Assembly (NCBI GenBank): GCA_002633025.1
Contig: NMRB01000616.1
Coordinates: 1 to 64,000, forward strand
Length of the DNA stretch: 64,000 bases
Origin: Notospermus geniculatus
Taxonomy: Eukaryota > Nemertea > Pilidiophora > Heteronemertea > Lineidae
Direction: 5' to 3'
Position numbers and translations under genes: made by a program. Below, piece after piece: positions 1 through 11,800 of the stretch (position 1 is the first letter of the stretch; the number at the start of each line of letters is the position of its first letter). The notes under the pieces were generated by a model that had not been told where the DNA came from, ran no database searches, and worked only from the letters and a program-made list of their open reading frames with translations.

Positions 1-1955
1 CTGGATGGACGGCATAAGCTGGTCAGAGCAAGTTTAGCATGAGTGGACATCATGAAAACCGTTGGCTCTGTGAATGGTGGAGGTTTCACTCTCCGTGGCA
101 TCTGCTGGTCTGAGGCAAGTTGAGAAGGAAATTGGATGGAGATTTCCTGATTTGGACATCTTGGTGACCTGGTGAGAGGATCGAGCATTCCGCATGGAGG
201 TGACAAACGCAACGTAGAGCGTCTGCGTTGAAGGAAAAGTCCAGCAAACCTGTCTCTCACCTGCAGTTGTCAGTTGGAACGAACACACGTCAAGAAAACG
301 TGCAATTAATTACATAATATTCTAAAATTACAATAATTAGTAATACTTAGGTACAAGCAGTTAAGTTAGTTCTTCCATGCCCCCTTGATGGCGAGACGGC
401 CATTTCATGTCAGGGAAGCACAAGACAAAAGGCTTACTGGTCTGAGGGTATGCTGTATTTGCACACGTTTAGGCGAAAGCTTTGGCTACGCCAACAATAT
501 ATTTTTGGTCGTATGGCTAGCTCACTGATCAAGGACAGTGGAGCTCAGTTTCAAGGGTAGACCCTTCGAAGGCTGGTCATACTAACCTTAGTCACAGAGC
601 ATGAGGTGAAACTGGCCTACACCTCGTCTTAACGAGCCACAGTGAGGATCATTCCGTCTGGTCGTAGGGTTTGTTGGCAAGGGATGTCGATGGGACGGCA
701 TGGCTGGCAGAAATTCAACCAAGGAGGAATATTCAGATACTGCCCTGGTTCATCGCCTGCCCCTCCTCAAACAACACCAGTATTGCTCAACTTCACGTTG
801 CTTTTCTCTGGGAATGGCTGGAAATTAAACAAAGGAATTTGTTAGTACAACTAAGGCGCCTGAATGACAACGGTCATGTCGATTTCATTGTGTTTGTCCG
901 ACCCTGCTTTTGTCCTGGCGGGCTATGTAATACAAAAATCTTGCCCGCTCTGCAGGTCTAGCTAACTGGTCTGTGGTATAGGGGTGCGGTGGAGTAGCGT
1001 ATAGACGTAATCCTAGCATGTTTTTTATAGTTGTTCGACTATTTGAGCCGGTGGGCGCCATTTGGCTGATCAAGGGGTCCGCCATTTTGCCTCGGTCACT
1101 GTCTCAAACATTTCTACTGGGACGAATTGACAAAAAATCCCGAGGACAAAACTGGTCAAGTTGATGGGTATCTGGGAATATGAAGTCTCAGGCCTCAGGT
1201 AGGGTAGGCCTAGGCTGAACCTACCTAGGCCAAGGGCTATAGGGCATAGGGCCTCCCAGGATAGGACTGACCGGATATTTACTTCACACTCGCTAAAAGG
1301 CAGGTTTTGTGGCGTATCAGGAATTATTTCATGAACAGTGAATGAAAAAATTGAAGACATAGAAGTGGTCCCTACCTGAAATGATATTTCCTCCAAAATT
1401 TTCTGAGATATTCAAATAAAGGGCTCGCAAAAAATTTCTCGCACTGTCATGTCCGCCAGAATCTGAGCTGACACGTAGATCTGGCAAAGTAGTTCGGCGC
1501 AGATTAGGTCCGTCACTCAGTGTATTGCTCCGCGAATGCCAAATAGTCCTTGAGCATACCCCAATATACAGTAATAGCCTCCACCTCTCATAGGTCCAAT
1601 ATTGGATTATTTTTGCATGATATAGAAGATTCTGATTGCTGATTATTTCTAACCAATTTTGTGGCGAATTTTTACATTATTCCTGAAAAACACATGTACA
1701 AAAAACCTCATCACCGGCAGATTGCTGCCCCTCAATTAGCATAATATGATAAGGCGGGGCCGGTGTAACGTTATTCAGTGTGGCCCATGTGCCAGTGTGA
1801 CACATTACAATACTAGGCCGAGACTGACGGAATAAGCGGCGACTTGANGGGGGGGGGGGGGTCACACAGAAAACTGCACTGGCCACTCTGAAAACATTAC
1901 ACCTGTAGGCCCAGTATTCTACTGACCTGTCATTTAGCCTGAAATCCAACACGAA

Positions 1956-2102
1956 GGGCCGTATGCACCAACGAAGATTATCTTCAACTCAGATTGAGCC
2001 ACAACTTTTCCGTTGTCACATCATGCCCTGGCAAACCTGAACAATTGAAAAGTTGTGGCTCAACCTGAGTTCAAGATAATCTTCGTTTGGTGCATATGGC
2101 CC
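1956..2102. mobile_element. GGGCCGTATGCAC-family MITE, copy 1
   Basis: This foldback has inverted arms around GAGCCACAACTTTTC and ends GGGCCGTATGCACCA / TGGTGCATATGGCCC. GAA flanks both sides. Same family as 20394-20531. Confidence 0.65.
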
Positions 2103-2310
2103 GAAACGTCGAAGACATCGGGGGTTTTTGGGAGTCACCGTCGCATGCAGGTTTTGGGAGCTTTGGATCCGTATCCCACTCCTTTAACCTCGACTGAACT
2201 TCGGCGACAGTGTGAAAATTAACGATTTGCGTCTTGGACTTTGAAATTTTCGCGTTGAACCTAGTGGGGGAAAATCAGTAAGACGCCGTCAATCGTCGGC
2301 TTATTCGGAG

Positions 2311-2354
2311 CTTGGAGGAATTATACTGACAGTATAATTCCTCCAAGTTCGGAG
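2311..2354. repeat. Short perfect hairpin, copy 1
   Basis: CTTGGAGGAATTATACTG followed by its complement. The same hairpin recurs at 3929-3975. Confidence 0.6.
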
Positions 2355-3928
2355 CTGTTAATATAGGGTGGTTAGCGCTGATTTTTCAGCGTAAATCTGC
2401 CCCGAATCTCCCTTGGTGAGAGAGGAAAAACGGCCAATTTCGGTTGCTCCGAGGGAGATTAGTTTCACTACTTTATCATTTTCTGGTGAAGATCAGCCGA
2501 AATTTTGGCTAAGTCTAACAAATTTCGACGCGAAACATAAGATTTCACGACAAAATCGACGCGAAAAGCCAAAGTTTTTTACGCTGACATTGAGGCGGTT
2601 CAGCCTGAAACGTCTCTATTTTCGCCTCTGGAAGACAGTAAAATGTCTAAGTCCGAACGCTGGATGAGCGAGTTGGTTGCTGAAATCGTCAAAGTTCATG
2701 AAGAAGTCATCGTATGATGCTGAAAATTGGTACTCTGGGTATTTGGAGGCAAGGAAGACAATGGTGATGGTTTCATCTTGATACGACAAGCGGTTGCTGA
2801 GACTTCAAAATCTCAACACTTCAAATTTTACATCCAGACCCAGTAACTTCATGATTAATGGACTGGTCTGGCTTCCTGAAGGATGGAAGTTGAATAATTT
2901 TCCTGTTGTATTCCAAAAGTGATACACCACCCCAAACTCCCTGCCAACACCACCTAATACACCACCCCAAACCCCCTCTCCCAACACCACCTAATACACC
3001 ACCCCAAACTCCCTGCCAACACCAGCAGCACCAATTCATTCCCAGGTTCCAATATTTCTGGATAAGGCCATGTAAAAAAATATTTGGTTAGCATCCCCTC
3101 TCGCCATGGAAATCAACCCCTCCTGAAAATTTTTTAAAATTTTTTACTATTTCAAAAAATTTCCAAAAATTGCCAATAACAGTGATAAAATTGTAGGCTA
3201 AGATGCTTAAATAATTAACAACACAGTTTTAAATGGATAGAAAGTAATTTTTATTTCAATTCCTTCCTATATATTTGGAATAACCCTCTGGTTGCCATGA
3301 TTACCATAGTAATATGCATCTCAAACTCAATAAAAATTTTAAAAAACCTCCCACCCTCCTCAGAAAACTGAGCGTGGAAGGACGCTAACCAACTATTTTT
3401 TACATGGCCTAATAATTTGTTGCACGTGGGCCTTTTCATCGTAATATACATCATAGATCAAACCCAGCAGCAGACCAAGTGATATTACAGGTGTGAAGGG
3501 AAAGAATGTCCTAGGAAAAACTGTCCGGGGAACAAAAGGTCCTATTGTTACATTCTAATCTCTGACAATTGGTTTCTATACGCATGCTGCTTAATCCGTC
3601 ATTCAACAATAGAAGTGGACACTTTTACAGGGGGACACTATTTACTGCTACACCAGTACAACCGACCAGGGCCTGTCATGCCCATATTCATAAAACCTTG
3701 CCAGCTTAGTTGGTTGCTAGTTGTGTATATTGGCCAAGGCACAAAGAGGGCATTTTAACAACTTTCTCATCCTTGGTTTTTATGAATATGGACCCTGATC
3801 GCCTCTGATCTTCTCACCAGCCACCGCAGACTACATGATATCAGTTTTGGTATTGTTTGATATAAGGCGAGCATCGCTGTCCAGTGCAAACACCTGGCAT
3901 CAACAGCCGACTTTACTCTGTGACAGCT

Positions 3929-3975
3929 TGGAGGAATTATACTGTCAGTATAATTCTTCCAAGCTGTCACAGTGA
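3929..3975. repeat. Short perfect hairpin, copy 2
   Basis: GCTTGGAGGAATTATACTGT with its complement, extended by CTGTGACAGC on both sides. Confidence 0.6.
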
Positions 3976-5172
3976 CGATCAGATCGCTTGCGATATCGCC
4001 TAGTGTGTTGCTGCCTTAAGGTCTAGACATTTGTTGGCCTATACAGATTATTGTAGTAGATTCATTGATATAATCAACCAGACATATATAATCATTCATT
4101 CACTTACAAAATTCAAAACTTTTTATAAATGTATAAGGCCACGCCAATTTCTTTTCTTGCATAGCGGGCAGGTCTGCCAGAAATGGAATGTAGGAGGGAG
4201 GAATAAAAATAAAAATAAAAGTCCATCCAATTGACAATTTTTTAAATTTTCACAGTCGTGTCGAGAACAAATTGTAGGTGGTGAAAATAAAAATAAAAAT
4301 TTTAAGGAAAAAGACAAATTGAACTGCAAGATGGTTTTAAAGACATGAAAGAAGGAAAATTCAATAGGGCTTTTTGGTAGGCATGTCAGGAATAAAGTAA
4401 CACTACAGAGTTAAATTTATTTAATTCCGATACTACTACACGTATAAATCGCAATAATGAATTTCATTAATACTCTGGATGGATGACAAGTCTAATGTAT
4501 TCGGTGTCCAACATTTCCATCACAGAAACAGGACTGACTGCATCTCTACACATTACCTGCTGTGAAAGGCCTCTCATTCATTAGACTCCACAAGTGATTT
4601 CAAATTTCCCGCCTATTACACCATATTAAAGCAAGGTATTTTCTGATTGGCTTCTGCGANTCACACTGCATTCTATGTTTTACGACAAGTGAAAGTCCTG
4701 GACGATTCTTAGACTAATTTATACCAAGAGAATAAAATATAAAATACCGGTAGTTAAAGCCGCACTGTATTGAATTCAGAAAGTGCTTACGTCCTCCGAC
4801 GTTAGCGTAGTGTAAAATGTACTATGGTCTATCTGAATACATTAAAGCTCTGCCTGCTGTTTTTTCATTGTGTGCTGAAAACTAGGCCTTGATACTTTTA
4901 ATTATGTATCAGGCAAACATTTTGGGGACCTTCACAAGGCTATGAGACCTCTACCTGCAGTCTCCTAACACTTTGAAAATGTCATAAAATTCAATACTGT
5001 GAGGCTAAACGACTATCTACAAAGCTCACAAATTCATCATACATGTATGTACAACTGATAACTCGTTACATCACAGAGATTCATTTGGACGGTTGACAAA
5101 ATGATGACGACGTGGTGCTGACTATCAACCAGGTGATAACTGTATCGATGAAAATGAGGCCAACATTGTTTT

Positions 5173-5542
5173 CCAATGAGGAACCCGCACACTAACGTCA
5201 CGACGTGGCGCTGCGAGCGTTTGTACCGAAGTTTCTGTTTTTCTAACGTTATTTCCATTTATTTCTGGCGTGAAAATAAACCATTCTTGTTGGTCGCCCC
5301 AAAAAAAAACTTACATCATCTTGTAGCAGATGAAATTTTCTTTTAATCTCATTCCTTTTTTTCTTAAAATGAAGAGATACAATGGCGATAAAAGCAACGT
5401 CTTTTGTGTCATTTTTCCTGTAGAAAAATGCACAGGTAATTTTTTCATGACGCAACGTCAACACCTAAAATGACGTCAATGACGTCGTTTCGGTACAATC
5501 GCTCGCAGCGCCGACCTGTTGGTGAGCGGGTTCCCCATTAGG
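5173..5542. mobile_element. GGAACCCGC-ended MITE, copy 1
   Basis: The ends CCAATGAGGAACCCGC and GCGGGTTCCCCATTAGG are inverted. The interior carries GTCACGACGTGGCGCTGCGA, TTCTTTTAATCTCATTCC and CAGCGCCGACCTGT. Copies lie at about 27745-28100 and, inverted, at about 31828-32158. Confidence 0.65.
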
Positions 5543-5754
5543 AAAACTCCCGGTAGGCCAATGTCTAGCCACATATATCTAAAACACTCTATTCAATTTC
5601 TAATGTCATATTTCTATCATCAAGTAATCTGGTTGATGGTCAGCGCCTCCTTTTGTCTTGCCGGGACCCCATTATCTCATCGCCACAGAGATCAACACTT
5701 CCTAACCACAACCAGAGACTCGATAGGACGAGCAATTGTCGACCATCAGAGACT

Positions 5755-5808
5755 TCAAATCCAATATTGGTTCTGACTTATTTCCATAGTGGGGGGAGAT
5801 CTTCCAAA
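5755..5808 (-). CDS. Terminal coding exon derived from a microexon with a lost donor
   Basis: The acceptor block is identical to those of the other units. Where they have GTAAGTCA, this unit has ATAAGTCA, so the frame runs on through former intron sequence. It reads FGRSPPTMEISQNQYWI and then TGA, 18 codons including the stop. Its 3' flank is closest to that of unit f. Confidence 0.5.
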   Translation of the reverse strand, partial: FGRSPPTMEISQNQYWI

Positions 5809-8800
5809 CTGCAAAAGAAAACAATGTTCGTAAGACAAAGATTAGCAGATTCTTTTCAAAGTTCAGTTGTTTACTGTAGCCTTTTCGATCATTATTTCTT
5901 CGCTGCTGGTTCCCTCAGGCACTTTAAACCTTCCTTCTTGTTGCAAAGAAACCATTCAATGTGTTAGAGAGAGAGATTAACAGATTTTTTCAGGGTTGAA
6001 ATCAAGCGAGACCACATTTGAGGATTGTGTGGGGTAATGAAGAGTTTTTCCAATTCTTTCACTCAAAATATCTGAGTCTAGTTGGTGTCGATGACCTATA
6101 AGGGGATAGTGCTGAATCCTGAGGACTTCATAACCACAACCAATGACTTGATGGAATGACAAACTGTCGACCATCACGGTCGTCAAGAGGCAGATACAGA
6201 GGGGTGTTCTGGGGGTTGGAACCCCCCTCCCGTCGGCGACCAAAATAACATTTTTTTATCGCTAAACATCAAACATCTCGCTTGTGGCGTAGCGCCTGCC
6301 TGTGTCTCTCATGTAATCATGATGATACAGTCGTTCCACTGATGATTCGATGGAACTCCCTTCCCCTGCTTGGGAAAATTGTTGCCTTACTATTATACTG
6401 GTAGGCCTACTGCATTGTGTATGCTTGCACTATTTCAAAATGTCTAAGAGGTGTGGCATTGGGCTGGCTGGTAAGAACAGGAAGATCACATTGTTCAAAA
6501 AAATGTTTGAAGACTTTCTCAACTTCAGATGCCAGGAAATCGTGTCTCAGAGCTTCTAATTTTCAAAGTTTTCCTGGGGAAGACCCCCAGACCCCCCCCC
6601 CCCCGCCAATTCAGCACCAATGAGGCACACGGCAAAGGCACAATAGAGCCCTGGTGCCTCTACCTTCAGAACCCACCCCTCGAGAAAATCCTGGATCCGC
6701 CCCTGACATCAAATTCATTAACATTGGTTATTGTGACTTACTTCTTCAAACACGACAGTCTGGTTGTGCCGCTGCAAAAGAAAACACTGTTTGTTAGAAA
6801 AAAATTAAGAAATGTGTTTCTAACTTCAGTTAATTAGTGTAGCCTCCTCCATCACCATCATTTCATTGTTGATGGTATCTTCCTCCATGTTGCTAAGAAA
6901 CCATTACCCCGGTACGTGTTAGACAGAGAGAGAGATTAACAGATTTGTTTAGGGTTGAAATCACAACTGAATAAAGCGAGACCCTATTGTAGGCAGATGT
7001 GAAGATTCTATCTGACTTTTGTGGGGTAATGAACACAGTTTTTCCAATCCCTACATGAACCGCCACTCAAAATATCCGAGTGGTACCCCATTATCTCATC
7101 GCCACAGAGATCAACACTGTCGACCATCAGAGACATCAAATTCCTTAATATTGGTTAATATGACTTACGCTGCATGCTGAGTGACTCTTCCGGCGAACTG
7201 GATCCCTGCAAAAGAAAACAATGTTTGTTAGATCCAATTCTCATAGGTCTGTTTGTACTTGTAGGGGGAGGGGGTAGGTTCCTCGTGACCGTAGAGCTTT
7301 ACTAGCCTAGTGTGTAAGCTAGTAAAGCTCTACGGTCGCCAAGAACCTCCCCCTCCCCCTACAAGTACAAACTGATGTATGAGACGCCTGTGGTTTTGGT
7401 GTGTTGAAATGGGGACAGGACGGGTGAAAGATTGGGTCCCTATGGATTTGTTCACGGATGGATTTTTTAAACAGGTAGATGCGTAATCTATAGAAGACAC
7501 TTCTTACATCGATATCTGAAACACTTTGAAAATCACACGTCTGCACGCTCCTGAGCCACTTGAAGTGCAGGATCCTAGCAGACGAACTTCTGTGTCACTA
7601 CAAGATGCATGTATTATTTATGATTCATTTGTTATACATGTCTCGGGCATTGGACCATCGTCACGCAAGTATTTCCATGGCTAAAATATTTAGTGGTTGG
7701 GGTCCCTAAGTACCTTTTCACGTGGATAAATATTCACGGTTTGGGTCCGATGTAAGATTTAAAAAACACTGGATTTTCAATGGTGCGCGGTGTAATTCAG
7801 TGCAAACCACGATGTATTACGGGATCGTCGGCGATTGGAAAATGGTTCGCGTGTAATCGAGTTTGCGGGGGTATTGACCAGTTCGCGATTTTCGCGGTAA
7901 TTTTTATTCCCGAAAATATTTGCGTATGTTCAATGGTGATGAAGAAATTTTGCTTGCAAAGTCGCGATAACTGCCCAAATATTGGTCCAAATGATATAAG
8001 ATTCTTTTCCGGCATGGAGATTGTGTGAAATTTCTATGAAATTCTGTCTGATAGTTCTTTGGCTGAAATGCCTCTCAATCAAAACCTGATAGAATTTTTG
8101 CAATTAACAAATACTGACCACCCTATTGTAGGCACATGTGAAAATTCTATCATGTGAAGATTCTATCTGCCTTTTGTGGGGTAGTGAACACAGTTTTTTG
8201 AATCCTTACATGAACACCACTCAAAATATCTGAGTCTAGTTGGTCTCGATGACCTATAAGGGGATAGTGCTGAATCCTGAGGACTTCATAACCTCAACCA
8301 ATGACTTGATGGAATGACAAACTCTCGACCATCACGGTCGTCAAATTCATTAAAATGTGACTTACTGGTACTTCTTCATGCGGGCTCTGACCGTGCCGCT
8401 GCAAAAGAAAACAATGTTTGTTAGAAAAAGTTGAAGAAATGTGTTTCTAACTGTAGTAGTTGTTTAGTAGTGTAGCCTCCTCCTGGTATCTTCCTTCATG
8501 TTGCTAAGGAACCATTATGTTTTAGAGAGAGAGTTGTTTAGGGATGAAATTACAACTGAATAACGCGAGACCCTATTGTAGGCACATTTGCAGATTATAT
8601 CTGCCTTTTGTGGGGTAATGAACACAGTTTTTCCAATCCCTACATGAATCACCATGTAACGAAACAACCGTAAACCGTGCTCACAACTAAACAAAAGTGT
8701 TTTCAGACTGTTTTCCTAGACTGTTTCCTGGTAAAGAACGCTGCTTAATACAATGCGACATTAAAAAATCTTCGCACCTCGAATGATTTGTTGGCATCGT

Positions 8801-11800
8801 TATATCCGAATAAAAATGCATTAGAATTTTGATTTGGGGCCATGGAATTCTATCGTAATAACCAGATTTTTGTTAGAATAATTTCGTAACAAAGAAGACT
8901 TACTGAGTAATAGTATCCCGATTTAGGCCTAGCGGAACGCTGCAAAAGAAAACAAATGTTTGTTAGAAAAAGATAAACATACTCTAGATTTGTTCTTCTA
9001 AGGTTACTTCAGATATTCATGCTGTAGGTTTAGGACTAGCCCATGTAGACCATACAAAGAATTTATTGATTCTATTCAATATAACTGACCAAATGAGTGG
9101 GTCTTGCGTTACAGCTCTTTATTTTGCCATGCATATTCAATAGGGTAGGCGGCAGGAGGTAATAATCTAGGAGTACCCTACTCCATATTCAAGTAGGAGA
9201 GGCTAGGCGCATAAAAACATGAATAACTACGGCAATTTTCATTTTTTTGAACCCAAATTTCGCCTGGTGAATGTTGAATGTCTACTTTACCGAAAAGTAA
9301 CGTTGGTTTTACCATAACTTACATATTTCTTTGTCTGGTTATCTCATTTTCGCGTGATAGTGTTTTAAGACCGATTTCGGCCGTTTTGGTCACGCTCAGA
9401 TCGGTGAATGCGCACTGATTTCTGGGAAAAACAATCTTGGTTCTAGGTGGAACATTCATTTGTTGGGAATGACGTCGTTTCCTGGACTTCGCAACGCAAG
9501 AGCATGCAGCGTCAACACTACAAGTGCCGACGTCATAACGTCACGCATGGTCATGCGGTGATGTTTTGACGTCGTTGCCGGCCGGTCATGCCGGTGCACG
9601 CTTCTACACACAGCAGGCCGTATGGATGATTCGCTTTGTTTTCTCCTGGATTTTCACACTTATTCCAGCCGCTGTTGATTAATAACAGACAGACGTAAGT
9701 TATTTGTTGGCTTGTTGTGCGTGTCATGGTGTGTACACCCCACTCGATCTTTGAATCGAGAATCAAACGGCGGCCCTTGACGACCAGTCACGTGATGCCG
9801 CGCCAGATTCCTGGGGACACGATTGAAAATGAAGGAAAATCCGTTCATGCGCAACAGGCTCTTCCTGTTTCTGAGCGTGACCACCCGTGGTCTTAATGTA
9901 TAATACAGCCTGTTCCTACGCACAAAATCATCGTTTGTCGCCATCCCGTGAGTAAACATTCACGGAATTTTGGTCCTAATGATGTTAAAATCAGTTAAAT
10001 TGATGATGAAAAACACTGCAATGCAAAATATGGTATATTTATTTCAAAAACTCGTTTGGAGTGCTGAGAGCCTACTTCAGGAGTAGGGTCCTCCTAGATT
10101 ATTACCTCCTGTAGGCGGTCATATGGGTGTTCAGTAAAGTAACCTTAGAAGAACGAATCTAGAGTATGTGTTTCTAACTGTAGATGTTTAGTGTAGCCTC
10201 CTCCATCACCATCATTTCATTGTTGATGATGGTAGGCCTATCTTGTTCCGTGCTGTTTCTAATTGAGTTAACCATTTGGCATCAAAGCTACTGCTTACTG
10301 CCAAGAAATGAGAATGTGAGTGATACATACATGTATTTTTCCATTTGAAGAGACTGCATTTGTTCTGTGACTGTTAGAACTCGCGGACCGAGAGAGTGAA
10401 AAAAGTGACCACCATTACTTACGGTATACACAATGGTAGCAAGCAGGCAACATATCGCAATACGACAGCCCGCGGGGGACATATCGAAATGACACAAGGT
10501 CACATGACTTAAACGAGCCAATCACATACACGGAATTTTACTTGAGGTATGAGATGACGAATTGTCGACCACCACAGACATCAAATTCATTAACATTGGT
10601 TAATGTGACTTACTTCTTGAAATTTGCGCTGACGACGCCGCTGCAAAAGAAAATAATGTTTGTTAGAATGTTTCTAACTGTAGTTGCTTAGTGTAGCCTC
10701 CTCCATCACCATCATTTCATTGTTATCTCCTTTATTTGTGACCCTCGCATAACATAAAGTTAAAAGTTTGGGTTTATAGTCTGATATCAACTACGGTAGA
10801 GGTGTCATCCGACTTTACACTTCAACCCCAGTCTGTGCTGAAACCTTTCAGTGGAACTCAAATGAGCTGCCCATTCAGCGCTACAATCTGAGCATTTCCG
10901 ACCGGTACCCATTTATACACCTGGGTGGAGAGGCCAGTGAGGCAAAGAGACTTGTCCAAAGTCTCACGCCCAGCGGGATTCGAACCCGGGATCCTCTGAC
11001 CGCTAGTCGGAGACCCGAACCACTGCACCACCGGGCTCCTCAATGTAAAACTGTTTGGGTTCGGAGATTGTTTGGGCTACTCGCAGGGTACTGATGGATG
11101 CCTCGTTTAAACATGGGCCATTGAACCATCTTTTTTAGAAGATGGGGATTTGGCCTAGTGGTTTAAGGCGTGCTGCCCCTTAGTGCTGGCGATTGATGCC
11201 TTATGCGAGGGTCCATGGGTTCAATTCTGGTAGGAAGCAATGTCTTTCACCTTAGAAACCCTATTTCTATTTCATATCATTTCACTGTTGATGGTATCTT
11301 CCTCCATGTTGCTAAGAAACCATTATGTGTTAGAGAGAGAGAGATTAACAGATTTGTTTAGGGTTGAATCACAACTGAATATAGCAAGACCCTATTGTAG
11401 ACACATGTGAAGATTCTATCTGCCTTTTATGGGGTAATGAACACAGTTTTTTGAATCCCTGCATGAACCACCACTCAAAATATCTGAGTCTAGTTGGTCT
11501 CGATGACCTATAAGGGGATAGTGCTGAATCCTGAGGACTTCATAACCTCAACCAGTGACTTGATGGAATGACAAACTGTCAATTATCACTGACGTCAAAT
11601 TCATTAACACTGGTTAATGTGACTTACCGGGACAGTCTGACTGTGCCGCTGCAAAAGAAAACAATGTTTGTTAAGCTGCGTTCACACTAGACGCCTAAAA
11701 CGATTTGGAGTTGGTCCAAACCGATTCAGCACGGCCAAAGCGATTCAGCCATTCGCACTCAAACCGTTTTCAAATCGCCATATCCAAACCACATTGGAAA

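Larger units (their letters stand above)
1..5172. other. No supported gene
   Basis: I saw no frame with convincing splice sites. The stretch holds one MITE (1956-2102), two short hairpins, two N positions, a poly-G run at 1850-1861 and a CCACCCCAAACYCCCTGCCAAC minisatellite at about 2925-3025. A minus frame at 34-288 has protein-like composition but no confirmed neighbour exon. Confidence 0.6.

Noticed and set aside
34-288. 84-codon minus frame with plausible composition
   Set aside because: There is no donor or acceptor with a matching neighbour exon in the window and no family I recognise. It could be an exon of a gene beyond the left edge.
5977-6243. 88-codon minus frame
   Set aside because: It is part of the repeated intron unit that recurs with frame-breaking differences near 7050, 8220 and 11470.
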